From assembly GCA_944990035.1 (NCBI GenBank), contig CALYLX010000054.1:248001-312000 (forward strand): a stretch of DNA of 64,000 nucleotides. Direction: 5' to 3'. Both the position numbers and the translations under genes were made by a program. The notes beneath the pieces are model-generated. The model searched no databases. It was not told the DNA's origin and saw only the letters and a list, made by a program, of their open reading frames with translations. Position 1 is the first letter of the stretch; each line of letters begins with the position of its first letter. The stretch comes from Clitopilus passeckerianus. Taxonomy: Eukaryota > Basidiomycota > Agaricomycetes > Agaricales > Entolomataceae. Positions 24,401 through 35,880 of the stretch are shown one piece after another.

Positions 24401-24837
24401 CTCCACCTCGTCCTCGACCCCTTGGGGAGCGATCGCCGATACCACCATGTCCTCGCTTAGAAGGGGAGAGATAGTCGTCAAACAAGCCTCTTCCTCTTCC
24501 TCCACCTCTGCTAGGTGTACCTTGTCCATTGTATCCTCCCCTCGAACCTCGACCACGGGGTGTCGATGTTCCAGAATGCGCTTGATACGACCGATCTGAT
24601 GTTGGGGTCAACATGGACGGTTCTTTTCAGCTCACGGCTAGACGTTTCGTAGTACATACCCTCTGCTATGAGCTGCACCTCACCCATCTCAGCTAGCGAG
24701 TGATACCCGCCCCCTCCTCCACCTGTAGGAAGTTGGAACGGCCCTCCTCGTCCTCCTCCCCTGCCACCACGATTTCCTCCCCAACCTCCTCTATATCCTC
24801 CACGAGGCGTCCCACGTCCTCTATTCTTATTTCCCAT
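21414..24837 (-). CDS. SQS1: SQS1-like R3H and G-patch protein (Prp43 helicase cofactor)
   Basis: In yeast Sqs1/Pfa1 binds and activates the DEAH helicase Prp43 in splicing and ribosome assembly. Six exons (24660-24837, 24239-24595, 22447-24188, 22269-22386, 21636-22210, 21414-21569) give 1041 residues. Seen in order: Gly/Arg-rich RGG start (MGNKNRGRGTPRGGYRGG), SDAPLSELLHQERPLLKPV, a long acidic and Pro-rich middle, basic KKKGGKKGRKAML, an R3H-like region (RIIDMTTLVQQIRRFIAD, then KAVHEMAIAFNL), and a C-terminal G-patch (NTGFKLLERMGWSKGDRIG, KLGLG). Domain order and C-terminal G-patch match SQS1. The first intron (24596-24659) is needed to leave a frame that would otherwise lose the RGG repeats. 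An upstream in-frame ATG at 24933 is less likely. A decayed copy sits at 34.3-35.5 kb. Confidence 0.87.
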
Positions 24838-25270
24838 TCCTTCAGTCTCTTGCAATCTTATGTTTTTTTGCGCAAACGGTGTAAAAGAATGAGAGAAATT
24901 TGCGATTTGAAGTCTTTTTGGGTCCTGACCCAATTGGAGTCGTAATGGTTTGACAAATCCGGTACCGGAAGCCGATATCCGATACCGAGGTTGTTTGGTT
25001 TAGGGGGTGGAGACAAATAATCGGATGTCCGAGTCTCCTTTTGGCAACCATGCTCTCTCCCTCACGTCTCTCTAATGACATTTTCTATCGCCTTCAATCC
25101 CACACGCCTTTCTTCCATATGGGTACAAGCGATTAATTGCATCTAATGATATACGATTTAACGTTATTTGTCTCCAGACCACCTCGTGGCCGGATGCTTG
25201 CCCCGAGAACCCGGTCCACTGTCAACTCACATCGATATCAAACCGCTTCGCCCGCCAGGATGTATGAAGT

Positions 25271-25360
25271 TCCGGTGGTGCAACGGTTGCGCGTCATCCC
25301 AGATTTTGTCCTGGACTACCCCCGATTGCACATAATTCAATTCAATTTGAACACTAGATC
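25271..25360 (+). repeat. tRNA-like element, family V
   Basis: Begins TCCGGTGGTGCAACGGTTGCG, an A-box-like D-arm, and ends with AATTTGAACACTAGAT, the family 3' end. The B-box is weak. Confidence 0.45.
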
Positions 25361-25600
25361 ATCCATATTATACATATTTTCTCTGCGGCATGTATTCTTT
25401 TCCCTCAACTTCGTGCTTCGGTGTAATACGTGTAGGGGTTCGGGGTTGTCTTAACAAGGGATAATTACTTGGTGCTGAGGATAGGATATACGACATTTGA
25501 TAGGGTAGGTGAAGCTCGAAAATCAAAGCTGAGAATACAATGGTTCTACGTATACGTCAACACTGGCACATGATGAATATCAATTTCCTTGCGTCCAACA

Positions 25601-25679
25601 GTCTAGTGGTGCAACGGGTACGCGTCACATTTCCAGTACTCGCGTTTTTACAAGTTTTCAACCTAATGGACACTAGACA
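25601..25679 (+). repeat. tRNA-like element, family V, intact ends
   Basis: Begins GTCTAGTGGTGCAACGGGTA and ends CACTAGAC, so the termini form a perfect 7-bp or longer acceptor-like stem. The inside keeps the D-arm start but only a diverged T-arm. Length 79 nt is in the tRNA range. Confidence 0.55.
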
Positions 25680-26080
25680 ATGTAACGTGTTTGGTGACAT
25701 TTTTCTCTCTCTCTCTGGATCAAGGTACGGTTAGGGATCACCAGCGGAGGGTAGATAGAAGTCTGGACTCTGCAACCAACTCTTAAACCCCCATCGACTC
25801 GTATCATAGGCATCAGTTGTGTTCCGAGTCTAAATTTTAGGCCATTACGAGACTCCAGACTTGGGACGCATGACGGCTACATTTCTAGACCTTGGCGAGC
25901 AAACGGGATTAGGGATCGCCATCCTGCGCATTCAAGTTTCGATAGTCGTATAACTTAACTTTTGCGCTGGGCACTCGTAATAAGCCGACGAGAATCACAA
26001 ATCCAACTGGATGATCCCACAGTATATTTATTCACGATTGATGATGAGAAATACTGGTCGATTTTCTGTGATGAGTGAAG

Positions 26081-26165
26081 GTCTGGTCGCACAGCGGTTA
26101 CAGTAAGCGTCGTCCCGCCCTTGATCATAGGTTGCGCAGGTCTCGGTTCGCGGCGAGTGCTAGAC
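26081..26165 (+). repeat. tRNA-like element, family V
   Basis: Begins GTCTGGTCGCACAGCGGTTA, has B-box CTCGGTTCGCGGCGAG with a good stem, and ends GTGCTAGAC, complementary to its start with mismatches. Confidence 0.55.
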
Positions 26166-26641
26166 TTGGGGCCCGCCGGAAGATACTGCACACTCTGGAG
26201 CAAACTCAGACTCATACCCAATGATGATGAAAGTCTTGATTGAGTGGAGCGTTTTTGCAACTGCCAAAATCCATATTTTTTGCCTATTTGAGGTTTGATG
26301 GCAAACTTTTAGGCAGCCGAATAAGATGAGTGGGAAAGCTGGCAGCCGCTGCATTTCTGTAGTGTTTAATGCTTTTGGGCTCTGCTAAAGTTCTGGTTCG
26401 AATCCAGTTCGAAATTATGCCGATATAGACGCTCTAGCCATAGCTAGGGCAGCACGAGTGGTGTTTGGCCAGAAATTCTGCCGTTGGGCCGAGCTCATAG
26501 GGCCGTTGCGAGTGGCTGCAGCCACCGGGTTCTTCGACAAGTGATGTTTAATTTGGTTCAGGGCCTGTATACAAATACTTGCAACGGGACGCCTCACTCG
26601 GCTGCGTCACCACTTGGCTCTCCTGCATTCGGCGCTCTCCA

Positions 26642-28671
26642 ATGCCACCTCTATGGGCTTCAGTTTCTCCGCTGGATCAAGACTGGTCCATGAATCCTGT
26701 CATAATAATTCGGATAACATATGAAGGCTTGACTAAAAGCGCACTCACTGGAATCCGTCTCTTGATTGTAGGCGCCTACCCCATCGGCCGAGAGATCATT
26801 GTAAGAACTCCAGTCTTCGTATCTCACGTCTCGAGGGAAGACAAGCTGAAATATTTTATGCACTCATAATAGGCATCAAACAGATGCTATCGGGGCATCC
26901 GGGACATGAATGCGCCAGCTTCATCCTCAGAGATCCCAACGGGAGTGTATACCCTTGTACTCCAACTCACTCAGGTCCCTCATACCAAGTACTCTGAGGC
27001 ATATCAGAAGCTGGACCTTGTAGCCCCTGAAACTCAGAACCCAAAAAAGCTCTCTATCCTATTCGATCACAGCTACCGCTTCGACGGTATCAACCCAGAT
27101 CGAAGCCCGTTGGAAATTGCTCTTTCCCGCTTTCACCATAGAGCCTGGCCCCGAATGCGTATCAATATGACGCATCACTCACTGAGAATCCCGCAGAATA
27201 TCCACATACAAATTCTCCATAGTCTCCGAACCGACAAGGTTGCACAACTCGTACAAACCCTACCTGCCACAATAATTCAAACCATTGCCAGGAATCTTCT
27301 TAGCGACGTAGTACCTGAACGCTCCCTGTTCCCTAGCTGGCTCCTCTCCATGTCCCTCACTCAGAAATCCTGGCTACATGTCTTGGACGAGTTCACCTTC
27401 TTCTTGGAACACCCAATCCTGTTTTACAAGTCGAAATCACTGCCGAGCTTGCTGGAAACGAGGTCACGCTGGAAACCACAAATTCGGAGGTTGCATGACG
27501 CCTCCTTTTTTCTTCCGAGCGGTTGGAAGGATGCAGATCCGAAGATGGAGCGTCGGGCGTTCGTTCGGTCGATCCAGTGCCTCCATGCAAGCTTAGAACG
27601 GCTTGAGATTGACGTTGAGTCACTGCTGTGCTTATCGGAGGACAGTGGCTCGGATATCACGATGTGGAACAATTTAAAGGACCTGACAATTGCGGGAGAA
27701 CATAGTATGAAAGATGATAGAGAGGAATCGGATATGGCGCATGCCCTAAGATTGTTTCCGGGTTTAAGGAAACTGGCGGTTATGAAATTAACGCGACGGT
27801 GAGTTACCGTTCAATTCAATGGGGGGTGAATGGTCGCGAACTTACTTCATGGAATAATACTTCACAGTCGACAATGGCCAGTGGTGTGTCCACCTTTCAG
27901 CACTATGGTACCCTCGCCACTCACACATTCTTGTTGAATCACACTTTTTTCGTGTCTCAGCCCGAACCTCTAGCTCCACCAATCTTCAACCTCGAATCCC
28001 TCACTATATATCGTAGTTTTCTAGACTGCCGAGACCTCAAATTCCTCATCCCACTAACTTCTCCACCCGCCTCCGGACTCAACCTCACGACGCTCTCTTT
28101 CGATCAAGCCCATCTGTACGCTCCTGAGGATCTGGCCCACCTATTCCACCTGGCATCGTCTACCCTTCGCGACTTGACTATTACCCGCATGGACGGCTTC
28201 GATAATGACGACGAGGAAATGAAAAAATTCTTACGGGGTCTGCTCGACGGGCTTCCGGCGACGATGGAGAAGCTGAAGAGTATTAGGCTTACGGCCAAGT
28301 ACGTGACACCTGATATTGTTCGGAATATGTCGTGGTCCCGATTCGCTTGTCATGAGGACGGGCGGACGTATGTCGAAATTAAGGAGTCCACCATCTCGGT
28401 TCCTGAAATACGGAAAGGAGAACTAGCAGGAAGCATTGGACATGAGAGAGAAAGAGAGGTCGAGGATGGTGGAAATGTCCCAGGGCGTATTCGGCAGGGT
28501 CAGGAACTCTACGAGGCAATTAAGGTTACTGAATGGGATGAGATCGTCTTTGCCGGGGCGTATCTGGATTATGGTAGCTTGGCGGCGATCGTTGAGGAGT
28601 TAGCTGGGTCGAAGGGGGAAACGATTACTAAACCCCGAACTACGATAGCCATGACTCGGATACGTATATAG
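26642..28671 (+). CDS. F-box/LRR-like protein, local family copy 2
   Basis: Four exons (26642-26800, 26873-27798, 27868-27883, 27961-28671) give 603 residues and repeat the exon pattern of copy 1, including the 16-nt microexon. Seen: MPPLWASVSPLDQDWSMNP, TGIRLLIVGAYP, GVYTLVLQLTQVPHTKYSE, F-box-like LPATIIQTIARNLL with WLLSMSLTQKSWLHVL, ALRLFPGLRKLAV, then leucine-rich FNLESLTIYRSFLDCRDLK, FLIPLTSPPASGL, LASSTLRDLTI, YVTPDIVRNM and VTEWDEIVFAG. It is closer to copy 3 than to copy 1 and lies head-to-tail with copy 3, 265 nt apart, so the two arose by a later tandem duplication. No damage is visible. Confidence 0.8.
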
Positions 28672-28936
28672 GAACACGTGTAGTCTTTTAACGAACACCG
28701 TCACTCTCGCGGATTCGCTGGATATTGGAGAACCAGTTAGCGCCTGTTGTCATCCTAATTCCCTCACTGGCAATACAATTATTGGCAATGTGGTGGTTGG
28801 TATAGTACGGGACTGCGGTTTGCATTCCCTACCACCGAAGTTGTTTGACTCAGGGCTGCTTGACAAATACGTCTCCGTTTAGCAGACACGTGTTCTATCC
28901 CTTCTTTCAAAATAGGTCGTGTTCATCGTCTATCTA

Positions 28937-31026
28937 ATGTCACATCTATGGGCTTCAATCTCCCCGCTCAATCAAGATTGGTCCAAAAACCCTTTCAAGA
29001 TTAGGATAACTTTTGAGGGCAATAGCAGCTTAATATATCTTACTGGCGTACGTCTGTTAATCGTCGGTGACTGCACCATCGGCCAAGAGATCATTGTGCG
29101 AGCTCGACTCACTATGTCTCCCCTCATGAATAAACGCTGAGATTGCCCATGCATTTTTAACAGGTTCCCGCCATTTCATTGGATCACGGAATCAGTGGCC
29201 AATACTCAAATCCGACTGCACTGGAAGCAAACTCGCAGACCCATGGACCAACGAGCGTGTTTACCCTCATACTTCAGCTCAAGCTACTCTATCTGCCCAA
29301 CTACTCTGCGCCGTATCAAGGACTTGAGCTCTTATCAGCAGATGCGCTCCAAAACTCGAGTCACAAGGAATTGCCAATGGTCGTCCTCTTCGATCGTGTC
29401 TACCCTGTCAATAGTACTCGCGCAAACCCATCTCCACTGGATATCGCTCTTACCCGCACTCACCATTTGCGCAGGAGCGGAATCATGTGTGACAGTTGGC
29501 TGCTGCCCCGTAACGAATCGCAAGGTATTCATATCCAGATCCTCCAAGCGGGCGCGCAAACAATACCCCAGTGCCGAAGCGGCAAAGGCACACCACTTAT
29601 TGATACCCTCCCTCCCAAAATCATTCAAGCCATTGCTAGGAGTCTTCTTAGCGACGGCCTCCCCGAAGCGTCCTTGTTCCCCAGCTGGCTCCTCTCCATG
29701 TCCCTGACCCAGAAATCGTGGCTGCATCTCTTGGACGAGTTCACCTTCTTCTTACAACGCCCAATCCTGTTTTACAATTCAAAATCTCTCCCAAGCTTGC
29801 TAAAGACAAGATTGCATTGGAAATCACAAATCCGGAGCTTGAATGATGTTTCGTTTTTCTTCCCGAGCGGTCGGAAGAACGCAGATCTGTGGATGGAGCG
29901 TCGGGCGTTCATTCGGTCAATCCAGTACCTCTCCGAGAGCTTGGAACGCCTTGAGAGTGATGTTGAATCACTACTGTGTTTATCGGAGGACAGCGACTCG
30001 GATGACATGACGTGGAACAATCTAAAGGACCTTAGGATTGAATTCACCCAGCAAACAGGTGATAGAAAGGAATTGGAAATTGGGGGATTGGCGCATGCTC
30101 TAAGATTGTTTCCGGGTTTACGGCAACTGGTGGTTAGGAAGCTAACACGTCGGTGAGTTGTCATCCAAGCCAACGCGGTAGATGGGAGGGCACTCATTCC
30201 ACGGAATAATGCTTGACAGTAGCGAACGGCCAGTGGTATGTCCACCTTCCCATAGTGGTTGCTTGTCCACTCACAATTCTTGTTTAATTACATGTCTTTG
30301 TTTTCTCAGCCCGAAACTCTAGGCCCACCCATCTCCAACCTCGAATCCCTTACTCTATATTGTAGCTGGTTAGACTGCCGGGATCTCCAATTCCTCATCC
30401 CACTAACATCTCCACCTGCTTCGGGACTCAACCTCACGAAGCTCTCATTTGACAATGTCCATCTGTACGCTCCCGAGGAGCTAGCCCACCTGTTCCGTAT
30501 GACATCGTCTACCCTTCGTGACTTGACCGTTACTCTCAGGGAGAACTACGACGATGACGAGGAAATGGTCAAATTCGGACCGAGCCTACTTGACCGGCTT
30601 CCGGCGACAATGGAGAAGCTGAGAAGGATGAAAGTTACAGCGAAGTACGTGACACCTGCTATTATTCGGAATATGTTACGGTCGCGGTGCGCTGGCCATG
30701 GGGATGAACGGACGTATCTCGAAATTAGCGAGTATACCACCTCGGTTCCAGCAATGTGGGAAGGAGAAGAACCAACAGGAAGCACAGAAAAAAGGAGAGG
30801 CGGCGAGATTGAGGATAGTGGTAATGTTCCGGTGCGTGTTCGGAAAGGTCGGGAGCTTTGCGAGGCGGTTAAGGTTACTGAGTGGGATGAAATCGTATTT
30901 TCCCGGGTGTATCTGTCTTCTGGTAGGAACACAAGGCGATTGGCGGTGATCATTGGAGAGCTAGCAGAGTTCAGGGGGTATACGATTGCTAAGACCGAGA
31001 CTACGATTGCGATGACTCGGGGATGA
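28937..31026 (+). CDS. F-box/LRR-like protein, local family copy 3
   Basis: Four exons (28937-29095, 29164-30152, 30220-30235, 30310-31026) give 626 residues. Seen: MSHLWASISPLNQDWSKNP, TGVRLLIVGDC, SVFTLILQLKLLYLPN, LPPKIIQAIARSLL with WLLSMSLTQKSWLHLL, ALRLFPGLRQLVV, then SNLESLTLYCSWLDCRDLQ, FLIPLTSPPASGL, MTSSTLRDLTV, YVTPAIIRNM and VTEWDEIVFSR. Exon 2 has about 20 extra residues near GAQTIPQCRSGKGTPLID compared with copy 2. The first donor is GTGCGA, weaker than the GTAAGA of copy 2. All phases agree, so it is probably a working gene; the F-box assignment is by resemblance only. Confidence 0.78.
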
Positions 31027-31248
31027 ATGTAGATATTTGTGTTTTTTTTACAATCTATTTCGACCGTGTACGCCAGCTGGAAGATGAGGTGGCGTAGAGG
31101 TCCTGAGGTTCGACGTGATCCAACTTGGCAGCAGAAATTCAAGGCGCCAAGGCAAATAAGCGCTGAATGAGCTTGGTAAGCGGGCGCTTAAGCTAACACA
31201 GCATTGATTTCCGAGTCCTTGCTCGCGCTTAAGCACACCGTTTTGCTC

Positions 31249-32580
31249 ATGTCCGCCGTCATTCACCACACAAATTGTACCATCACCGCTGGGAGTGCGC
31301 TGTCACTGTCTGCGGTAAACCTTATGCAGAACTTTTATCATGGAGGCTGCAATGACCGAGTCACAACGAGCACACTACAAACGAGAGCGCTCAACTCGGA
31401 TTTTAACCTCATTGCCGAAGCAGCCTTCTCCAGGCTCTTATCACCAGAACCATAGAGGATATCAAGGAACCACTCGACTCTCCAGCTGATTATCTTCAGT
31501 TAACCGAAATCCTCATCGGAATATCTGAGAAGAGCCTCCCATATGTCGTCAAAGTCTTTGGAGAGGCTCCTCGGTGGTCGCTGGGTCCTTCTGTTAAAGT
31601 CCAAAGCGCCCTCCTCGTCGAAATTCGTCACATTCACTCTGTCTTGGATCATTTCTTGGAGAAAAGGGAGGCCGCTCACGACTGTCTCCATCGGACAGCA
31701 GCCACTGGCAATGTGACGGTTGTCAGCCTGAGCGCGGTGGTTACTATGGTATGGGACTGCTTCTGGTCAACAATCTGGGACAGAAAGCCCGTTATCAGGC
31801 TCTGTCAGGCCTTGAGGGCCTCCCGGGATCGTATCGATCTCCTTTTGTAAGTGCTTGCTATTCGACGCTGCAGCTATCCAAGCTCAATGATAGAGGTTTG
31901 CTGCTATTCCGGTCGAATCTTATGGGTCGGACCCACAACGGAGGATATATCTTCATCAGACGGACATAATCGATTTCTTTGGGAGACGGTGGTCTCTGCC
32001 CCAGTATATGTGCTTGGATTGTGACGTTCGTTTCCCTGATATCTCGACTGTATCATTTACTAATGATCTCCTCCTTATACAGATCTTTAAGCAGATCCTC
32101 CAACTAAAATTTAGAGCCACCCCAGTTGAAGGTGCTACTACCTCCGGCGGTTGGATAGCTTTTGAGCAAGAAAACCTCCGAAAAATTGAATGGAGCGATT
32201 GGAAAACAGCAATTGAAGCTGGGAACGGTTTGCAACTTAGCATCGTGATAATCTACGCCAATATCATCTCATCCAAGAAGCATAAGGGCGCAAGGGGGAT
32301 CTGGTGTCCCCGGTGTGGGAGTACCAAGAGTACTAGTCGTTATCTGGAAGATTGGGGACAATGGTAAGCCAAAAGCTTCGATCACTCCACCTTAGTTTAC
32401 CTTTTCAGTCGTCGTTGTAACTCCAATGTTCATATTGCCAGTGTCAATAATGTGGAGACGGAGGAGCGGTGCTTCAATCAGCCATACAATGGCCCTTCCT
32501 ACAAGGATTTGTCCGGTCAATTGTGCGTAAAGCATCTCTCGGGTGATAAGGTAGCTAACTTTAAAAATCAGGCCCACACA
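31249..32580 (+). pseudogene. Ubiquitin-like-domain/zinc-ribbon gene, copy A, broken
   Basis: Starts MSAVIHHTNCTITAGSALS like copy B. Near 31425 one base is missing compared with copy B, so the frame that reads FNLIAEAAF must shift to continue as TIEDIKEPLDSPADYLQ. Further on, VTMVWDCFWSTIWDR, DFFGRRWSLPQYMC, LRKIEWSDWKTAIEAGNGL, CPRCGS and a split C-x2-C (CRRCNSN) all have partners in copies B and C. The splice acceptor before DPQRRIYLHQ, an AG in copy B, appears to read TG here. Two independent lesions make this a probable pseudogene; a sequencing error could explain only the first. Confidence 0.72.
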
Positions 32581-33067
32581 TTTTAAAATGTCTGACTTTG
32601 CCGAGGGTCAAGCGTTCATCTCGCTCCTCTCCGCTTGTTCTACCTTCTCGGTGACACACGGCTACATTGACCTCTCCCCGTTTCCTCCAGCGGATGATGA
32701 TTCTATTGAACAGATCGAAGAGGAGGAGGAGGGCTACGATATTTTCTCGATATGGAGGAGAACATAAGTTGGATGCAGGATTTGGGTGCGACTCGTAGAT
32801 TTGCTGGTCGCCGGACTACATGCTGAATTTTCATTTGCCAAGAAGCGCAAGTTGACGAGATTGATACTGATGTGGAAGAAGAACAAAATCTCTGAGGAGA
32901 CGGACGTAAATTACGGACGGAGCCTATGCCGTTTAGAACGCCGAAATTGTATATGGAGGCATAGTTTCGTGTACATGCTAACAGGCGTCACGTCGATGAA
33001 ATACACCACACATCTATTCATCCCATTTCAAATACAACCCCACTTGCCAACCACCGATCCGTCCCGT

Positions 33068-33370
33068 TCACCCAAAGAAATAAGAACTGCCATCGTCACA
33101 AAGGCATACACTGAATGATTAAACACCAAATATTATTCATGAGCGATATAGTACCAAGGACCGTTTGAATGAAGTAGATACTTACGGTAGTATCTGCCCG
33201 TTATATTCCGCCGGGTGTCCACCACCTCCATGGCTTTGACAAAAACTATTGCACCAATCGTCCCCGGCGTCGCGTTGTTCGAGTGTTCGGATAAGTTTGA
33301 ATCCTGGAGATGGAGCGGCAGCGACGACGGAGAGGAGGGTTGCTGCCAGAGTTAAGGCGAGGAACTTCAT
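33068..33370 (-). CDS. Small secreted cysteine peptide, CS-alpha-beta-like, copy 1
   Basis: Two exons (33186-33370, 33068-33110) encode 75 residues. Seen: a clean signal peptide (MKFLALTLAATLLSVVAAA), a short pro-like stretch ending LIRTLEQR, then a mature-looking part with only four cysteines spaced C-x3-C (WCNSFCQ) and, after a His/Gly-rich loop, C-x-C (VCLCDDG). The C-x-C comes from exon 2, which the unspliced frame misses. CxxxC plus CxC is the core of the cysteine-stabilised alpha-beta fold of defensins; the third disulfide pair usual in fungal defensins is absent. An antimicrobial, effector or signalling role is inferred, not shown. A TATAAAAG box lies 79-86 nt upstream, identical in spacing to copy 2. 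Confidence 0.72.
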
Positions 33371-33448
33371 GTTTGAGGCGAAAGGTTGGTGCGTTTGAAT
33401 GTGGGCTGGAGGCGTGTTTGATGATGAGATTTGTTCATTACTTCTGCG

Positions 33449-33456
33449 CTTTTATA
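33449..33456 (-). promoter_or_regulatory. TATA box of peptide gene copy 1
   Basis: TATAAAAG on the minus strand, 79-86 nt before the ATG at 33370; the same word sits at the same distance in copy 2. Confidence 0.6.
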
Positions 33457-33578
33457 CTCCATGATGGTACGTAGAGACTGTCAGAAAAGTGTCTGGGTTA
33501 CAGTGAGTTCTCGGTGCTGCACTACCCACCACTCTAGTCCGTAATCTGAGGACGTCGGAGCTCTGCCTGAACGTGGGC

Positions 33579-33612
33579 GGCCGTATATTTGGCCCTCGGC
33601 GATGAGACCGAA
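33579..33612 (-). promoter_or_regulatory. Conserved upstream block, peptide gene copy 1
   Basis: A 34-nt block is identical to 38948-38981 upstream of copy 2, although sequence on both sides has drifted. It lies about 210 nt before the ATG and includes GGCCgtatattTGGCC-like symmetry. A regulatory site is inferred from this conservation. Confidence 0.4.
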
Positions 33613-33801
33613 AGACTAGAGGGGATGGGAAGCCGTCTCCTGGACCTCATCTGAGCTCACGCGAGTGACCTGTCATACTCGAAGTAGTCAATTTCAAAAT
33701 CAATCACTCCAGAGCCTCGGTGATCGTCTCACCTCAATCCGCTGGCGTGGGCGGGGCGTGAAAGCTTCATTGAGGCATTTTACGATTGGGATAACTGGAC
33801 T

Positions 33802-33960
33802 ATGGACTTGGTCGAGAACCTGTTAGCTGGTGCTGTCAAAGCGGTAGTTAGTATGCTATGGCAATGCTCCTGGTCAACGATCCGGGACAAAACGGACAAA
33901 ATGCCCATTGTGAGACAGTGCAAATGTGCAAGGCGTCCCTGGCAAGTGCATCCTGAAATA
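33802..33960 (+). pseudogene. Relic of ubiquitin-like-domain gene, helical part
   Basis: The frame reads VKAVVSMLWQCSWSTIRDKT...IVRQC, which matches the VTMVWDCFWSTIWDR...LCQAL part of copies A and B. No flanking exons of the family are attached. Confidence 0.5.
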
Positions 33961-34255
33961 GGTATATCACTGCGAGTTGAAGTGGGCGGAGCTATGGTTC
34001 AGCGTCGGGCCGCCGTGGATGGCACTGAAATTGGGTGTCGTTGAGATCCTGAGGCATGATGCATGAGATTCCGAGTGAGGCAAAGTCAAACTTAGTCGCA
34101 GCAATTAAGGGCGCCTACTTAGAGATGAACTAGGCGCGGGGACGTCTGTATTGGTAAGCAGGATCCTCGCGTAGTTTGTCATTGCAATGCACGTGGCCAA
34201 TTTGGCCATCCCTTCGTTCCTCAGGCTACACCGTGCCACACATACACACTCTGTT

Positions 34256-34312
34256 CATGTCCACTGCCGTTCACCAGGACAACTGCGCTATCGCCAGTGG
34301 GAGCACCCGCTA
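34256..34312 (+). pseudogene. Relic of first exon of ubiquitin-like-domain gene
   Basis: Reads MSTAVHQDNCAIASGSTR then stop, lining up with MSAAINQENCNIRAGGS of copy B. It is followed within about 30 nt by SQS1-derived sequence, so it marks a recombination junction. Confidence 0.6.
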
Positions 34313-34344
34313 GAGGAACTCTTGTTAGGGTCAAGTCTGAAGAG

Positions 34345-35493
34345 GAAGGTTTGAACTCGAAGATTGTCGATTATCTCTCCCAAGCGAGGTCATGGTGGCA
34401 TCGGCGATTGCTCACCTGGAGGACGTTTGAGGAAGAGGTGGAATGTCGCGAAATGATGTACCTCTCTCCGAGCTCCTTCATCAGGAGCGACCTCTGCGCA
34501 AACCAGTCATTTTCGTACGGTCTACAATGGCGGCAACACTATTGGCAGAAGCGGAGGAGATTTTCACGCCAGGAGTCGAAGAAATTGGTACGCCTCCCAT
34601 ACACTTGCATCTTCCATTGTACTGAGATTATTGTATAGGTGACGAAGGACGAAGTTATGTTCCTACCACAGATCGTCCTATTCAATCTTCAGCGTTGGAA
34701 CGTCCCACCTACGTCCCACTCAAAAGGCGACGTAGACGAACTATAAGAACAATTCGAAGAGACCGACTCCAACGGCATTGGGAAACTGATGGAGCCTACC
34801 ACCAGAACCTCCAAAGCAGCAACTATGAAGGACGTCGAGATCGTGGAGGATCAGTTCACTGCGCTGAGGATGGCGGAGGCGGTGTTACATACGACCTCTG
34901 TGCTTACAGAAACGACAAGAACGACATCAATTATAGAGGAACCCATCGACGCACCAACCGCTCCTGCCCCAGCACCAATTAACCTACCCCGTACCCGCCC
35001 GACCCCCCTTCTCATTCGTCTCCTTCTCATTCTCACCCACCGCCGCCGGCAGGGGGAGACAGATCCCCGCGTTCATGGCCGGTAGTCGGAATAAAGCTGC
35101 GTGAGAGTAGAGGAAGAGTAGGCGAGGGCTGCGAGGAAGAGAGCTGAGAGGGAGGGTATGAAGAAGGGGCTAAGTGGGAGGTTTGGATTTGGTATTGGGT
35201 ATGGGCAGAGGAAGAACTGACACGGAGGGGTGGGGATAGGATGCCGAAGCATAAGGAAAGAGAAGAAGCGGGGAAGGTGAGCGGATTTCATTTTTTGTCC
35301 CTCTCAGTTGACCCCTAATTCTAATTGCGCAACTTAGCATGCACCGAAGATCGGTGAATCAAATGCTAGATTCAAGCTGCTTGCGCGAATAGGCTGGTCG
35401 GAGGGTGGTAGGATTGGGGTTACGGTTCGTTTGGAGGCGCCTATCATATCATTGTTTAAGGTCCCGAAGTTGGGGTTGGTGGCGACGCGGTAA
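34345..35493 (+). pseudogene. Decayed, internally deleted copy of SQS1
   Basis: Pieces follow the order of the SQS1 gene at 21.4-24.8 kb but in several frames: a region like DYLSPSKRGHGG, then DVPLSELLHQERPLRKPVI with FTPGVEEIG, then MKDVEIVEDQFTAL, a GSRNKAA piece, GLSGRFGFGIGYG, and finally a G-patch-like end (PKIGESNARFKLLARIGWSEGGRIG, GLVATR, stop at 35491-35493). The acidic middle and R3H region are missing. The sequence matching the intron after GVEEIG is retained, so this is a DNA-level duplication, not a retrocopy. Orientation is opposite to the parent. Confidence 0.8.
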
Positions 35494-35880
35494 TCCGGCT
35501 TGGCATCGTTCTTTAGCGCTTATCCTCGTGTTGTTTGAAATAGACCTCTACTTCTGCGCTTCGCCATAAATGTCGTGACTGCAGCGTCCTTCAAGAAGCC
35601 GTAGCCGCGGCTATGAGCACGCCCAATGATACCTTTGATTTATCTGTATGTTCTGGCAGTCGTCCGACGTACCACCTACAAAAGCGCCGTATCCAACAGG
35701 CGCTTTGAATGGAGCGCCTGCACAACGTGCCATTCCGCCACTGCCTCGCCTTTGATCCCCAGTGTATTCAACGAGTAGCCAGATGGTGTGAAACACGTGT
35801 ACCTGCACGTAATAATGGTTTCCAGCAACTGCTTGCTTGACTTGATACCTCCTTCATCTACGTGTCTGACCACCTGCCCT

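Larger units (their letters stand above)
24838..26641. other. Intergenic, with tRNA-like repeats only
   Basis: Apart from the three family V tRNA-like elements listed separately, and a lone T-arm-like piece near 26390-26412 (CTGGTTCGAATCCAG), I see no gene in this stretch. Confidence 0.5.

Noticed and set aside
26350..26415. Possible family T element with CTGGTTCGAATCCAG
   Set aside because: The T-arm is perfect, but the D-arm and acceptor strands are not found at the expected distance.
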